A stretch of 64,000 nucleotides of DNA from Thalassospira australica (GCF_000763295.1 NZ_JRJE01000003.1:62001-126000); one strand, 5' to 3'. Shown: positions 18,552 through 27,591, numbered from the stretch's first letter. Translations and numbers: made by a program. Notes: generated from the sequence alone by a model not told the origin.

Positions 18552-19133
18552 ATGAAAACCGGCAAACGATTCTTATCGAAATTCGTTCTCTCTGGAATTG
18601 GCGCAGTCGTGCTTGCGGGCTGTTCAGGCGGCCTGATCGAAGCCCCGAACTACAAGGTTCACGAAGTTGAAAGCTTCAAGGTTGCCGGTGCGCCAAGTCG
18701 TGTCATGATGATTGAAGTCCATGACAAGGATAACCTTATCCCAAAACAGGAATGGGCCACGACCATGTCCAACCATGGTTATCCCCCGCGCCTGACATTT
18801 GTAACAGACCCGGCCGAAATTGATGCAAATGCGGTCATCAAACCTGAAAACCGGTTGGTGGTTGTGGTCAACCCAAGTCAGGGAACGATGTCTTCTGCAC
18901 TTTGCACCTCGCCGGAATCTATTGGAAGTGATGCTGCCGCAGAACGCAATGTTGTCCGCTATGGGTTCTGCGTCGGTGACAAGATCGTTTCGGAACTGCG
19001 TGCGCGTTTCACCAAAGAAGACTTCACCAATCAGGTGGACCGAAATGCAGACACCGTGATGTACAAGCTCTTCCCGCGCACGCTGAATAAAACGGGCGAC
19101 AAACATTGCTCACCAATGCTTCCGGTTTGCTAA
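18552..19133 (+). CDS. Putative lipoprotein of unknown function
   Basis: 193 residues. The N-terminus has a lipoprotein signal (basic start, hydrophobic segment, lipobox VLAGC with Cys near residue 23), so it should be lipidated and sit at the inner or outer membrane facing the periplasm. The mature domain has no motif I recognise. It contains four further Cys (two pairs likely to form disulphides, in SALCTS, YGFCVG, DKHCSP and the C-terminal PVC). ATG 18552 has AGGAG seven bases upstream. The longer frame from 18402 lacks this. It converges on a hydrolase gene 21 bases away. Confidence 0.8.
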   Translation: MKTGKRFLSKFVLSGIGAVVLAGCSGGLIEAPNYKVHEVESFKVAGAPSRVMMIEVHDKDNLIPKQEWATTMSNHGYPPRLTFVTDPAEIDANAVIKPENRLVVVVNPSQGTMSSALCTSPESIGSDAAAERNVVRYGFCVGDKIVSELRARFTKEDFTNQVDRNADTVMYKLFPRTLNKTGDKHCSPMLPVC

Positions 19134-19154
19134 GCATTCGGATTTCGTGACGGT

Positions 19155-19928
19155 TTAACGCATCAAGATATCTGCAAGTGACCGGGCAAATATTCGCGGC
19201 TGTTCAAGCGGCACATAATGCCCGGCCCCGGCAATTTCGGCATAGACCGCACCGGGGATGGCTTTTGCCATTTCCCGGTGGCTTTGCGGGCTGATCACCT
19301 GATCATGGCTTCCCACCAAAACGCTGCAGGGAATAGCAATATCTGCCAACATATCCATACTATCGGGTCTGTTGGCGACCGCATTGTTCTGGTGAACGAA
19401 CCCCGCCGAACCACCGCGATCCCCCATATCATGGATAAGCTTGATCAACGCCGCATCATGGCGGTTATCGGGATGAAGCATATCATCAAGCATACTGTCG
19501 TTAATCGCCACAAACGGCTGCTTTATGCCGACAATACGTGACAACAACAAACGTCTGCGCCGCACATCGGCACTATCGGCAGTTGCGCGGGTATTTACCA
19601 GCAACAGGTGACTAACCCGTTCGGGTGCCCGGCGCAGAATTTCAAAGGCGACATATCCGCCCATCGACATCCCCACCAAGGCAAAACGCTCTGGCGCATT
19701 GGTCAGAACAACACGCGCCATTTGCGCAACCGTATCCTGTTCAAACAGCTCGCAAAACACCGGCCGGATCAAGCGTTTCTCGGGAAGTTCCAATCGGTCA
19801 TAGGCCCCAAGTGCAGGATGCCACATACGCTGATCGGCCAACATGCCCGACAGAAATACAACGGGCACGCCATCTGATGATGTGTGCCCGCCCTGCTGGT
19901 CAGACGCCGTTTCTGTCATCGGCGTCAT
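19155..19928 (-). CDS. Alpha/beta hydrolase
   Basis: 257 residues with the standard alpha/beta hydrolase order: VVFLSGMLADQRMW (oxyanion region), LVGMSMGGYVAFEIL (nucleophile Ser in GMSMG), acid in LVGSHDQVI and catalytic His in GAGHYVPLEQP. The substrate is not predictable. It overlaps the isochorismatase-type gene by ATGA at its start, which fixes the start at 19928 and makes the two genes an operon. A longer frame to 19982 would overlap more of the upstream gene and has no support. Confidence 0.88.
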   Translation of the reverse strand: MTPMTETASDQQGGHTSSDGVPVVFLSGMLADQRMWHPALGAYDRLELPEKRLIRPVFCELFEQDTVAQMARVVLTNAPERFALVGMSMGGYVAFEILRRAPERVSHLLLVNTRATADSADVRRRRLLLSRIVGIKQPFVAINDSMLDDMLHPDNRHDAALIKLIHDMGDRGGSAGFVHQNNAVANRPDSMDMLADIAIPCSVLVGSHDQVISPQSHREMAKAIPGAVYAEIAGAGHYVPLEQPRIFARSLADILMR

Positions 19929-20491
19929 TTGATCAGCGCGCTCAGTTCCTTGAATTCCGGTGTCCCGGCAACCCGCAACCATTCAAACATCACGCTTTCA
20001 CGGGTAACGATCTTCGCACCGGCATCACGCATCCGCTCAAGGCCGAAAATCTTGTCTGGCATGCTGCGCGATGTCACCGCATCTGCCACGACATAAACCT
20101 CGCGACCGCGCTCAATCAGTTCCATGACGGTTTGCAGGACACAGACATGGGTTTCCATGCCCACGACAATGACCTGATCACGTCCGGGGTTTTCTTCGAT
20201 CTTTTCGATGAAACCGTCTGCCGGAATGGCTGAAAACGCGACTTTGGAGACAACATTGCCGCCCTCGGATGTATCTCCGGGTTTTTCCAGAAGTGTGGCA
20301 ATTTCCTTGGCAGTGTGACCAAGCCCCTTGGGGTATTGTTCGGTCACGACTGCGGGCACCCCTAATCTGTTGGCACATTTCATCAGGAAACAGACATTGG
20401 CAATGATCTGTTCGGGCTCCTGACAGGCCGGATACAGCTTTTCCTGAACGTCAATGATCAGCAAAGTTGAACGTGTCGCATCCATCAGCAC
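19925..20491 (-). CDS. Isochorismatase-family cysteine hydrolase
   Basis: 188 residues of the isochorismatase/nicotinamidase fold. The expected triad is present: Asp in LLIIDVQEK, Lys in EQYPKGLG, and Cys in GMETHVCVLQT, preceded by the usual cis-peptide region. It is a cytoplasmic amidase or hydrolase of unknown substrate. Start: GTG 20491 lies eight bases after GGGAG, whereas ATG 20485 would be 14 bases from it, so the GTG is slightly favoured. The gene is the first of a two-gene operon with an alpha/beta hydrolase. Confidence 0.88.
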   Translation of the reverse strand: MLMDATRSTLLIIDVQEKLYPACQEPEQIIANVCFLMKCANRLGVPAVVTEQYPKGLGHTAKEIATLLEKPGDTSEGGNVVSKVAFSAIPADGFIEKIEENPGRDQVIVVGMETHVCVLQTVMELIERGREVYVVADAVTSRSMPDKIFGLERMRDAGAKIVTRESVMFEWLRVAGTPEFKELSALIK

Positions 20492-20528
20492 TGCTTTATC
20501 TCCCTGAAAATTTTATATTCATGCAGAT

Positions 20529-20585
20529 TAGGGGCAAAACTCATTCGTATCACCGGGTCGGTCACGTGAATGAGTTTTGACCCTA
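20529..20585. repeat. 57-base palindromic element with TAGGG arms (family member 1)
   Basis: The arms TAGGGGCAAAACTCATTC and its complement match at 17 of 18 positions around a 21-base loop. Both ends are TA. It shares the arm pattern of three other intergenic elements in this window. It lies between the divergent isochorismatase-type gene and the helicase gene. Confidence 0.7.
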
Positions 20586-20752
20586 CGCTGCCAAATTGTT
20601 GCAAACAAGTCTCTCAACAACCAAAGAATGGGCATTCAACAGTTATTTTGCGGCGTTTTTCTTGACTTAATTAAGGCTTGGCTTTACGACGCAATCAGAT
20701 TTTTGACGCTAAGCTTTACATCAACGCATTTCATTGCGGGAAAACGAACCAT

Positions 20753-22630
20753 ATGAATTTCGCCGATCTCGGTCTGAGCGAAGATATCCTCAAAGCCGTC
20801 ACTGATGCCGGCTACGACACCCCAACCCCGATCCAGGCCCAAGCTATTCCGTCGGTGCTGATGGCACGCGACATTTTGGGCTGTGCACAGACGGGCACGG
20901 GCAAAACCGCCAGCTTCACCTTGCCGATGCTTGATATCCTGCATCACGGTCGGGCCCGCATGCGCATGCCGCGTTCCATCATTCTGGAACCAACCCGCGA
21001 GCTCGCAACCCAGGTCGCTGCGAACTTCGATACCTATGGCAAATATATCTCGCTGTCCAAGGCGTTGATCATCGGTGGCGAATCTGCTGCTGAACAAAGC
21101 AAGGTTCTGGAAAAAGGTGCCGATGTCATCATCGCGACACCTGGTCGCCTGATTGATACGTTTGAGCGCGGCAAGCTTCTGCTGTCTGATTGCAAACTTC
21201 TTGTGATCGACGAAGCCGACCGCATGCTCGACATGGGCTTCATTCCCGACATTGAAAAGATCGTCAACATGCTGCCCAAGCAGCGCCAGACGCTTTTCTT
21301 CTCGGCGACCATGCCCAAGGAAATCAAACGCCTTGCCGACAAGTTCCTGTCCAATCCCAAGGAAATCACCGTCTCCCCGCCCTCGACGATGGCGACCACG
21401 GTTGAACATAAACTGGTTGTTTTGGACGATTTCGATAAGCGCGAAGCCCTGCGTCGCCTGATCCGCGCCGAAGATGTCCGCAACGCCTTTGTGTTTTGCA
21501 ATCGCAAAAAAGACGTCGATATCCTGTATAAATCGCTGACCAAGCACGGATTCAATGCCGGTCGCATGCATGGCGATCTGGCCCAGAGCGAACGTACAGA
21601 GACGCTGGCAAAGTTCAAAACCGGCGAGATCACCCTTCTGGTTTGCTCGGATGTTGCCGCACGCGGCATTGACGTTTCTGACGTCTCGCACGTCTTTAAC
21701 TTTGATGTGCCGTTCAACGCCGAAGATTACGTTCACCGTACCGGGCGTACCGGCCGTGCTGGCCGCGCTGGCAAGGCCTATACCCTTGCGGTTCCCGAAG
21801 ACGGCAAACTGGTCGCTGCGATTAATAAAACGATCAATATGGACATCCCGCTGTCCGAACTTGATGGCATTGAAACGCTTGAGCTGGACTTTTCCGGCAA
21901 GAAACGGCGTAACAAGAAAAGCCGCAAGCCCAATACGCGTGATGACAAACCGGCACGATCAGCCAAACCAAGCAGCAACCGCGATGCATCTGATGCCCCT
22001 GCCAAGGCTGCTTCGCCTGCACCTCAGGACAAAGCGCCTGCTGATCCGGCTCCTGCCAAGGCCAAAGAGCCAGAAGCCCAAAAGGCACCGGCCCGCGACG
22101 CCAGAAGCAACAATGATCGCAACAACAACCGTAATGATCGTAACGATCGTAATGGTAATGATCGGCCGAACCGCAACAACAACCGCCGCGACCACAACGA
22201 TCGCGACGATAAAACGGTTGTCGGCTTTGGCGATCACGTCCCAAGCTTCCTGCTGACCAAGGTCCCGGCATCAAGCCTGCTGCGCAAGCCATCGGAAGAC
22301 GAAGACGAACCGAAAAAGACCACGCGCAAGGCAGCCGCAAGCAAACCGAAAACCACGCGCGCCAAAACGCCGCGTCGCTCGGCTAAAAAACCTGCGGACG
22401 ATGCCCCGGCTGCCGAGGCAGCACCAGAAGCGCAAACGACCGAAGCCCCTGCTGCTGATGCAAATACCGATGCAGCACCGGCCAAGGAAGTCAAAAAACG
22501 CAGCCCCCGTCGCCCGCGCAAGAAAGCAGCCCCCAAGGCTGATAGCGCGGCTGCGGAAAGTGCCGAAGCACCCGCACCGGAATCTTCATCAGAATCCCCA
22601 AGCGAAGCACCGGCAACCAGCGAAAGCTAA
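20753..22630 (+). CDS. rhlE: DEAD-box RNA helicase, RhlE type with long C-terminal tail
   Basis: 625 residues. A complete helicase core (about 1-375) contains the Q motif (TPTPIQAQAIP), AQTGTGKT, PTRELATQ, TPGRL, DEAD, SAT, VFCNRKKDVD, ARGIDV and HRTGRTGRAG. A tail of about 250 residues follows. It is low-complexity, first Lys/Arg/Asp and Asn-rich (NDRNNNRNDRN-type repeats around 480-510), then Ala/Pro/Glu/Lys-rich, and is likely disordered and RNA-binding. It unwinds RNA, probably in ribosome assembly or mRNA decay. ATG 20753 begins the standard N-terminus MNFADLGLS. The frame from 20678 is longer but has no support. A strong terminator follows. Confidence 0.92.
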   Translation: MNFADLGLSEDILKAVTDAGYDTPTPIQAQAIPSVLMARDILGCAQTGTGKTASFTLPMLDILHHGRARMRMPRSIILEPTRELATQVAANFDTYGKYISLSKALIIGGESAAEQSKVLEKGADVIIATPGRLIDTFERGKLLLSDCKLLVIDEADRMLDMGFIPDIEKIVNMLPKQRQTLFFSATMPKEIKRLADKFLSNPKEITVSPPSTMATTVEHKLVVLDDFDKREALRRLIRAEDVRNAFVFCNRKKDVDILYKSLTKHGFNAGRMHGDLAQSERTETLAKFKTGEITLLVCSDVAARGIDVSDVSHVFNFDVPFNAEDYVHRTGRTGRAGRAGKAYTLAVPEDGKLVAAINKTINMDIPLSELDGIETLELDFSGKKRRNKKSRKPNTRDDKPARSAKPSSNRDASDAPAKAASPAPQDKAPADPAPAKAKEPEAQKAPARDARSNNDRNNNRNDRNDRNGNDRPNRNNNRRDHNDRDDKTVVGFGDHVPSFLLTKVPASSLLRKPSEDEDEPKKTTRKAAASKPKTTRAKTPRRSAKKPADDAPAAEAAPEAQTTEAPAADANTDAAPAKEVKKRSPRRPRKKAAPKADSAAAESAEAPAPESSSESPSEAPATSES

Positions 22631-22652
22631 GCTGCGCGACAAGCAATCATGC

Positions 22653-22686
22653 AAAAAGGCCGTCAGATTTCTCTGGCGGCCTTTTT
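22653..22686 (+). terminator. Terminator of the rhlE-type gene
   Basis: A 14-bp stem AAAAAGGCCGTCAG/CTGGCGGCCTTTTT with one wobble pair and a 6-base loop. It is A/T-flanked on both strands, so it may act bidirectionally. Confidence 0.9.
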
Positions 22687-22716
22687 CGTATCTTGTGCGC
22701 TGTTGATCCCAGCCGG

Positions 22717-23163
22717 TTAAACCGCGCGGAACAATCCGGTGGATGCCGGTTTTTCCGGGCGACGCTTGCGCATCAATTTCAGCATGGTCTCAATCGTGAT
22801 CGACAACAGTGTCGCGTGGGTGATCTCTTCGATCTCATCCATGACAAGGGTCAGCGCCGCCCCTGCATTGGTGTCCTGAACAATGCTGTTTGATGGACTT
22901 GTGCCAACTTCTTCAAACAATTGCACCACATCCAGAAGCGTGGTGCGCTTGGCATTGCCGCAGAAACGATACCCGCCCCCGGCACCACGTACCGATTCAA
23001 CCAGCCCCGCACGACCAAGATCGCGCAGTACCTTTGCCAAATGGTTGGTCGAGATATTGTAACGTTCGGCAATTTCGGATGCGGAAAGCTGCCGGTCGGT
23101 ATCCTCGGCCAGTTCCAGAACGGCATAAAGGGCAAACAGCGTTGCCTTTTGCAAGGACATCAT
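22717..23163 (-). CDS. Rrf2-family regulator without the Fe-S cysteines
   Basis: 148 residues with the N-terminal winged helix of Rrf2 proteins (ISTNHLAKVLRDLGRAGLV, then RGAGGGYRF). IscR and NsrR carry three Cys in the segment after the wing. Here that region (FEEVGTSPSNSIVQ) has none, and the only Cys is in YRFCGN. It is therefore unlikely to bind a conventional Fe-S cluster. The gene begins 4 bases after the GNAT stop codon, and an overlapping ribosome site (GAGGGGGA) lies in the GNAT tail, so the two are co-transcribed. It probably regulates this operon or the nearby genes. Confidence 0.88.
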   Translation of the reverse strand: MMSLQKATLFALYAVLELAEDTDRQLSASEIAERYNISTNHLAKVLRDLGRAGLVESVRGAGGGYRFCGNAKRTTLLDVVQLFEEVGTSPSNSIVQDTNAGAALTLVMDEIEEITHATLLSITIETMLKLMRKRRPEKPASTGLFRAV

Positions 23164-23167
23164 TGGC

Positions 23168-23668
23168 TTATTCCCCCTCTTCCATATCTGTTTCCAGCTG
23201 AATGAACGGGCCAGCCATCATGCCCTGCGATCGGAAGAACGACATCAGGTCGGTGGCATCGCGCGGGATCATGGTACGAACCTTTTTCACCCCGGCATTG
23301 CGGAAGCAGCGGCAAATTTCATCATAAAGAATCGTCCCAATGCCACCCATGCGCAGGTTCGGTTCAACACTGACCGTACCAACCCAGCCGCAAGGTACAG
23401 AATTGAATTCCCACGACCGCACTTCCCCAAAGATGCAGCCGAGCAGCTTGCCATCTTCTTCAGCGATCAGGAAAAAACGGGAATCCTTGCGATTGCCATA
23501 GCGGGTGAACAAATCGTCCCAATAATCGGGCTTTCGCAACCCTGTGGTCCGGTCATCAAGATCAACGACATTTGGCAAGTCTTTCAGGACCGCCGGACGG
23601 ATATTGATTTTATGCTCGCCAATAGTGACCAGGTTGTATCCCGGCGTGTTTTGCGCAGCGTCCACCAT
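23168..23668 (-). CDS. GNAT-family N-acetyltransferase
   Basis: 166 residues of the GNAT fold. The acetyl-CoA-binding region is GWVGTVSVEPNLRMGGIGTILYDE (motif A, with the Arg/Gly-rich phosphate-binding turn RMGGIG), followed by the motif B stretch MSFFRSQGMMAGPFIQLE. The acetyl acceptor is unknown. It is the first gene of a two-gene operon with an Rrf2 regulator, so it could be coupled to a redox or nutrient signal. The start ATG 23668 is not preceded by a strong ribosome site. Confidence 0.88.
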   Translation of the reverse strand: MVDAAQNTPGYNLVTIGEHKINIRPAVLKDLPNVVDLDDRTTGLRKPDYWDDLFTRYGNRKDSRFFLIAEEDGKLLGCIFGEVRSWEFNSVPCGWVGTVSVEPNLRMGGIGTILYDEICRCFRNAGVKKVRTMIPRDATDLMSFFRSQGMMAGPFIQLETDMEEGE

Positions 23669-24132
23669 ATGTGCCTTTCAGTAACCCGGTTGACCAAGCC
23701 AACCTCTCCCGGCTCCCGACGGAAGAATGACCACACTCAAAATAAGTAAATTGGTACGATTATACTACACTGCACAGATGGCACACGGCAATGATAAGTT
23801 CCGCTGCGCATGCGGGAATCCGGTACCGAACCCAAGCATTACAAGGAGTTGAACGACATACCGGGATTATACAAATCTTGCAAGTCTCCACATGGCTAAA
23901 CCGCCTGCACCGCCCCGCCCTGAAATACACGCAGACAAGGTGAAAAATGCCCTTTTTGGCGACGCAAAGATTGACAGAAACGTGAAGTCATGGCTTATCG
24001 CGCAGCAAGGAATGCCCACAGGCGATCAGAAATTTGGCAATATCTGCTCCCCTGTATCCAGGCTCAGGACCTAAAATCCGATGCGGCCGCAAACGGCCTG
24101 ATATTTTACCGCCCTAAGGAGTGCAGCACGCT
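23669..24132. other. Divergent intergenic region, no gene supported
   Basis: 464 bases between the GNAT operon and the Lrp gene. AT-rich sequence near 23740-23770 may hold the GNAT promoter. A 60-residue open frame at 23892-24074 lacks a ribosome site and recognisable features. No clear operator was identified. Confidence 0.5.
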
Positions 24133-24612
24133 ATGGCGCGCAACGGTTTCGACGCAATTGATCGCAAAATTCTTCGTGAAATTCAGGAAGACGGGCGAAT
24201 CTCCATGGTCGAACTGGCTGACAAGGTCGGCCTGTCCGTTTCCCCTTGCCTGCGTCGCCTGCGCAAACTCGAAGAAAGTGGTGTAATCCGCAAATATGTT
24301 GCCCTGCTTGATCCGGCCCATCTTCAGCTTGGCGTCAATGTCTTTGTCACGGTGTCACTTACCCAGCATGACGAACCGTCCCTGCGCCGCTTTGAAAGTG
24401 CCGTGCAGGAACACCCGGAAATTGTCGATTGCTATGCCATGGTCGGCAATCAGGACTATATGATGCGCATTGTCGTGCCCGATCCCGCCAGCTATCAGCG
24501 CTTCCTGTCCGAAGTCATGATGAAGCTGCCCGGTGTGGCGAACATGAAATCAAGCTTCACGCTCCACGAAGTCAAAAACAGCACCACCCTGCCGGTCGCC
24601 GACGCCGAATAA
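24133..24612 (+). CDS. Lrp/AsnC-family regulator
   Basis: 159 residues with the N-terminal helix-turn-helix (ISMVELADKVGLSVSPCLRRLRKLEESGVI) and a C-terminal RAM ligand-binding domain ending in MKLPGVANMKSSFTLHEVK. It binds an amino acid or related ligand and forms oligomers on DNA. ATG 24133 is 11 bases after AAGGAG. The GTG at 24121 coincides with that site and is less likely. The gene stands alone, so the target is unknown. The convergent MATE exporter gene may be a neighbour by chance. Confidence 0.92.
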   Translation: MARNGFDAIDRKILREIQEDGRISMVELADKVGLSVSPCLRRLRKLEESGVIRKYVALLDPAHLQLGVNVFVTVSLTQHDEPSLRRFESAVQEHPEIVDCYAMVGNQDYMMRIVVPDPASYQRFLSEVMMKLPGVANMKSSFTLHEVKNSTTLPVADAE

Positions 24613-24623
24613 CATCGGATGGA

Positions 24624-24695
24624 TGCCCGCCGTCGCGGGCACGGCGACATCCATATTGGCGGTTACCGCACCATCATCCCCGCAAAGGCGGGGAT
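24624..24695. repeat. Two GC-rich hairpins in the convergent gap
   Basis: TGCCCGC-CGTC-GCGGGCA (24624-24641) and ATCCCCGC-AAAG-GCGGGGAT (24676-24695) sit between the convergent Lrp and MATE genes. They lack T runs and resemble REP-type palindromes found in many alphaproteobacteria more than terminators. Confidence 0.55.
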
Positions 24696-24714
24696 CCTTG
24701 ACCTGACCCTTGCC

Positions 24715-26052
24715 CTATGCCACCGCAGTCCGTCGGTCCGGGATGATTGTCGGAAACAGCACAACCAGTGTCAGACCGCGCAGCAGGAAAAATCCGTTAA
24801 ACGCGGCCCACAGCAAATGATTGCTGTCCATTACAACCGCGCCCCAGGCAAAGCCTGCAAATATCGCGACGGACAGCAGCATCATATTGCGCCAGTGCTT
24901 GGTCTGCATTGCGCCCAGAAATACGCCATCAAACTGAAAACCAAGCACCCCGGCAATCGGTAAAACCACTGCCCACAGTAAATACTCATACGATGCTGCG
25001 CGCACTTCGGGAATGCTGGTCAGCGCATCGATGATCCATGGCCCGGCAAGGGAAAAAATAATCGACATCCCGATCGCAGAAACAATGCCCCAGATCGTCG
25101 TCTTGCGCACCGCCCACATGAATTGTTTGCGCTTTTCCGCCCCATAGGCCTGCCCGACAAGGGTTTCTGCCGCATGGGCAAATCCATCAAGCGCAAAGGA
25201 CCCGAACATCAGAAAGTTTTGCAACACCGCATTGGCGGCAAGGGTGACCTCGCCAAAACGGGCGGAAAAACTGGTAAACAGCGCAAAGGCCGATGTCAGC
25301 GCCATGGTGCGCACAAAGATATCACCGTTGATCTTCATAAGCCGTGCCAGTTGCACGCGATCAAAAATGCCAATACCGCGCCACGTCCCGCCAAGCCGCC
25401 TGAGGTGCTTTTGCATCAAGAACCAGCCCAGCACCACACCCGAATAATCGGCAATCACCGTGGCCCCTGCCACCCCGCGCACGTCCCAGCCGAACCCCTG
25501 CACGAACAGGATATCAAGCACGATGTTGATCGAATTAAGAACAACCTGAAAGATGAACACGGCCCGGCTGTCACGCATGGCAAGCAGCCAACCCAGCATG
25601 CAATATTGCATCAATGTCGCGGGCGACGCCCAGATACGTATATTGAAATACTCCCGTGCGGCGGCCTCGACCGCCGGTGTTGGTGAAATCAGCGCCATGG
25701 CCAGCTCAATGATCGGCCATTGCAACGCCATCACCGCCAACCCGGCTGCAAGTGCGATCACCGCAGCACGGGCAAAGACCGCACGCACCCCATTGGCATC
25801 GCGCCGGCCATGGGCCTGTGCAGCAAGGCCAGTGGTCGCCATGCGCAAGAAGCCAAAGCTCCAGAACACATAGGAAAAAACAAGCGCACCAACCGCAACC
25901 GCCCCGATGTAATGCGGACTATCAAGATGCCCGACCACGGCCGTATCAACCGCGCCCAGCAATGGGACAGTCGCATTGGACAAAATAATCGGCAGGGTCA
26001 ACGACAGTACGCGTCGATCTCCCTTACCGAACCAGCGGCGCGTACGGTTCAT
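24715..26052 (-). CDS. MATE-family efflux transporter, DinF-like
   Basis: 445 residues with twelve predicted membrane segments arranged as two six-helix bundles. Conserved features are the N-terminal LSLTLPIILSN, VDTAVVGHL and a second-half TLVGQAYGAEKRKQ. It exports cationic or hydrophobic compounds in exchange for Na+ or H+ across the inner membrane. It resembles the DinF/eukaryotic-like branch by length and motifs. The gene is monocistronic and converges on the Lrp regulator, 102 bases away. Confidence 0.92.
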   Translation of the reverse strand: MNRTRRWFGKGDRRVLSLTLPIILSNATVPLLGAVDTAVVGHLDSPHYIGAVAVGALVFSYVFWSFGFLRMATTGLAAQAHGRRDANGVRAVFARAAVIALAAGLAVMALQWPIIELAMALISPTPAVEAAAREYFNIRIWASPATLMQYCMLGWLLAMRDSRAVFIFQVVLNSINIVLDILFVQGFGWDVRGVAGATVIADYSGVVLGWFLMQKHLRRLGGTWRGIGIFDRVQLARLMKINGDIFVRTMALTSAFALFTSFSARFGEVTLAANAVLQNFLMFGSFALDGFAHAAETLVGQAYGAEKRKQFMWAVRKTTIWGIVSAIGMSIIFSLAGPWIIDALTSIPEVRAASYEYLLWAVVLPIAGVLGFQFDGVFLGAMQTKHWRNMMLLSVAIFAGFAWGAVVMDSNHLLWAAFNGFFLLRGLTLVVLFPTIIPDRRTAVA

Positions 26053-26456
26053 AATGGGCCTCGGTTTTTACGTCATGCTGTGGGGCAACCGGCGTTAACC
26101 GGAAGATTTCTTGTGACACAGAATGAGAAGCGGCAAAAGAAGGGTTTTAATGACCGGCTATCCAAAAAATCCACATTGTTAACTTTTCCCAATCAGACAT
26201 GCAGCCTGTAGGCGAATTTGCATACATCTTTCCGATCATCGCTGACGGTCTTTTGGCATAAGGAACAATAGACCGCCTCAGAGAACCAATACAATACGCT
26301 GATATTGAACAATAAATTTTATTTCACAAATTCGATGCTGTTCTATTTTTAAAACCTGACAAACCTATACCAGGGCATAGAACGTCGGGGTCTAAACAGA
26401 CCATACATTGGTTTGTTATTGCGTTTTCTCTGATATTTCAATTTCCATCCACAAAG

Positions 26457-26465
26457 TTATCCACA
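26457..26465 (+). promoter_or_regulatory. DnaA box (TTATCCACA)
   Basis: A perfect TTATNCACA match in the intergenic region. It is a single box, so it may be chance or a minor DnaA site, not an origin. Confidence 0.4.
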
Positions 26466-26558
26466 GGCCTCTGAAACGCTGTTGCAGGCTCAGGTAAAAT
26501 GCCCTGTGGTCTTTTGCCGCTTTGCCAAAAAACACTGGTGGTAATGGCGCTGCATTGC

Positions 26559-26616
26559 TAGGCTCTGGACCTATAAATTCTGCCATTCCAATCAAATTGA
26601 TAGTCCCTGATCGCTA
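26559..26616. repeat. 58-base palindromic element (family member 2)
   Basis: TA-flanked. Arms TAGGCTCTGGACCTATAAATT and the complement of AATTGATAGTCCCTGATCGCTA match imperfectly. Its right half resembles the right arm of the 269-base element at 47735-48003, as if the middle had been deleted. Confidence 0.6.
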
Positions 26617-26648
26617 AGCAGCGGCAAAGAATATTCAGGAAAGTTATA

Positions 26649-27347
26649 ATGAGCACCGATACCTTATTATCTGGCCCCACCTTGCCAGCGGCATCCGGCA
26701 CGACCAAAAGCGTTGTAATCCTGCTTCATGGCTATGGCGCGGATGGCAATGACCTGATTGGTCTCGCTCCGCATTTGGCGCGTGCCCTGCCCGATACGGC
26801 GTTTTATTCGCCCAATGCCCCGTTCCCCTGTGAAATGTCACCATTTGGGCGCCAGTGGTTCAGTCTGGCCGAATATGATCCGGAATTCCTGCGCCGCGCA
26901 CCTGAAACCATGTCAGGCGCCCTTGCCGCCATGGCCGAAGGCGCGCGCAAAAGCGCTGCCTATGTCGATGATTTCATCGATCACGTCATGGAGGCTCACG
27001 GCGTATCTGCAGATAAGGTCGCACTGGTCGGCTTCTCGCAAGGCACGATGATGTCGCTTCAAACCGCCCCGCGGCGTGAAAAACAGATTGCCGGCGTTGT
27101 TGGCTTTTCCGGTGCCCTGCTTGGCGAAGCGGCCTTTGCCGCCGATCTGAAAACCCGCCCGCCCATGCTGCTTGTTCACGGCACAGCCGACCCGGTTGTC
27201 CCGATTGAAGCATCACAGTTGGCCAAGAATACCCTTGCGACCAACGGCATAGAGGTCAGCCTGCATGAACGCGCCGGTCTGCAACACGGTATTGATGAAG
27301 AAGGTCTGGGGCTGGCGACACAGTTCCTGAAACAGCACCTCGGTTAG
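26649..27347 (+). CDS. Carboxylesterase/phospholipase-type alpha/beta hydrolase
   Basis: 232 residues of the small carboxylesterase (LYPLA/YpfH) type. Catalytic elements are VVILLHGYGADGNDLIGLAP (oxyanion), GFSQGTMMSL (nucleophile Ser), VHGTADPVVP (Asp) and LQHGID (His). It is cytoplasmic, with no signal peptide, and hydrolyses short esters or lysophospholipids. The substrate is not determinable. AGGAAAG precedes ATG 26649. It is a single gene with its own terminator. Confidence 0.93.
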   Translation: MSTDTLLSGPTLPAASGTTKSVVILLHGYGADGNDLIGLAPHLARALPDTAFYSPNAPFPCEMSPFGRQWFSLAEYDPEFLRRAPETMSGALAAMAEGARKSAAYVDDFIDHVMEAHGVSADKVALVGFSQGTMMSLQTAPRREKQIAGVVGFSGALLGEAAFAADLKTRPPMLLVHGTADPVVPIEASQLAKNTLATNGIEVSLHERAGLQHGIDEEGLGLATQFLKQHLG

Positions 27348-27373
27348 CTGTTCCCTTTCTTCGGGAAATTTTG

Positions 27374-27409
27374 AAACGCCTGACATCTTGTTGATGTCAG
27401 GCGTTTTTC
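27374..27409 (+). terminator. Terminator of the carboxylesterase gene
   Basis: A 14-bp stem AAACGCCTGACATC/GATGTCAGGCGTTT, TTGTT loop and following T run. Confidence 0.92.
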
Positions 27410-27591
27410 TTTGGGAAACCTGCAGGATTTTTTTTCTACTTCTTATTGAAACTGCCGAAACAGATCGCCAATTGCGTCATACACCCTATTATGTATAGGT
27501 TTGATACTACGCAAGGGTATCAATCCTATCCCGTAGTTTTTTGTTACGGGATGTATGTTGATAAAAAAAGGACGTCTCGGGGAAAAGTTCC

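Larger units (their letters stand above)
26053..26648. other. Long intergenic region between MATE and hydrolase genes
   Basis: 596 bases without a supported gene. It holds the MATE promoter side, a perfect DnaA box (26457-26465) and a 58-base palindromic element (26559-26616). The rest is AT-rich with nothing recognised. Confidence 0.55.

Noticed and set aside
23892-24074. 60-residue frame between GNAT and Lrp genes
   Set aside because: No ribosome site, no conserved-looking pattern.
24624-24695. Two GC-rich hairpins as a CRISPR or terminator
   Set aside because: Only two different hairpins, no repeat-spacer structure, no T runs.
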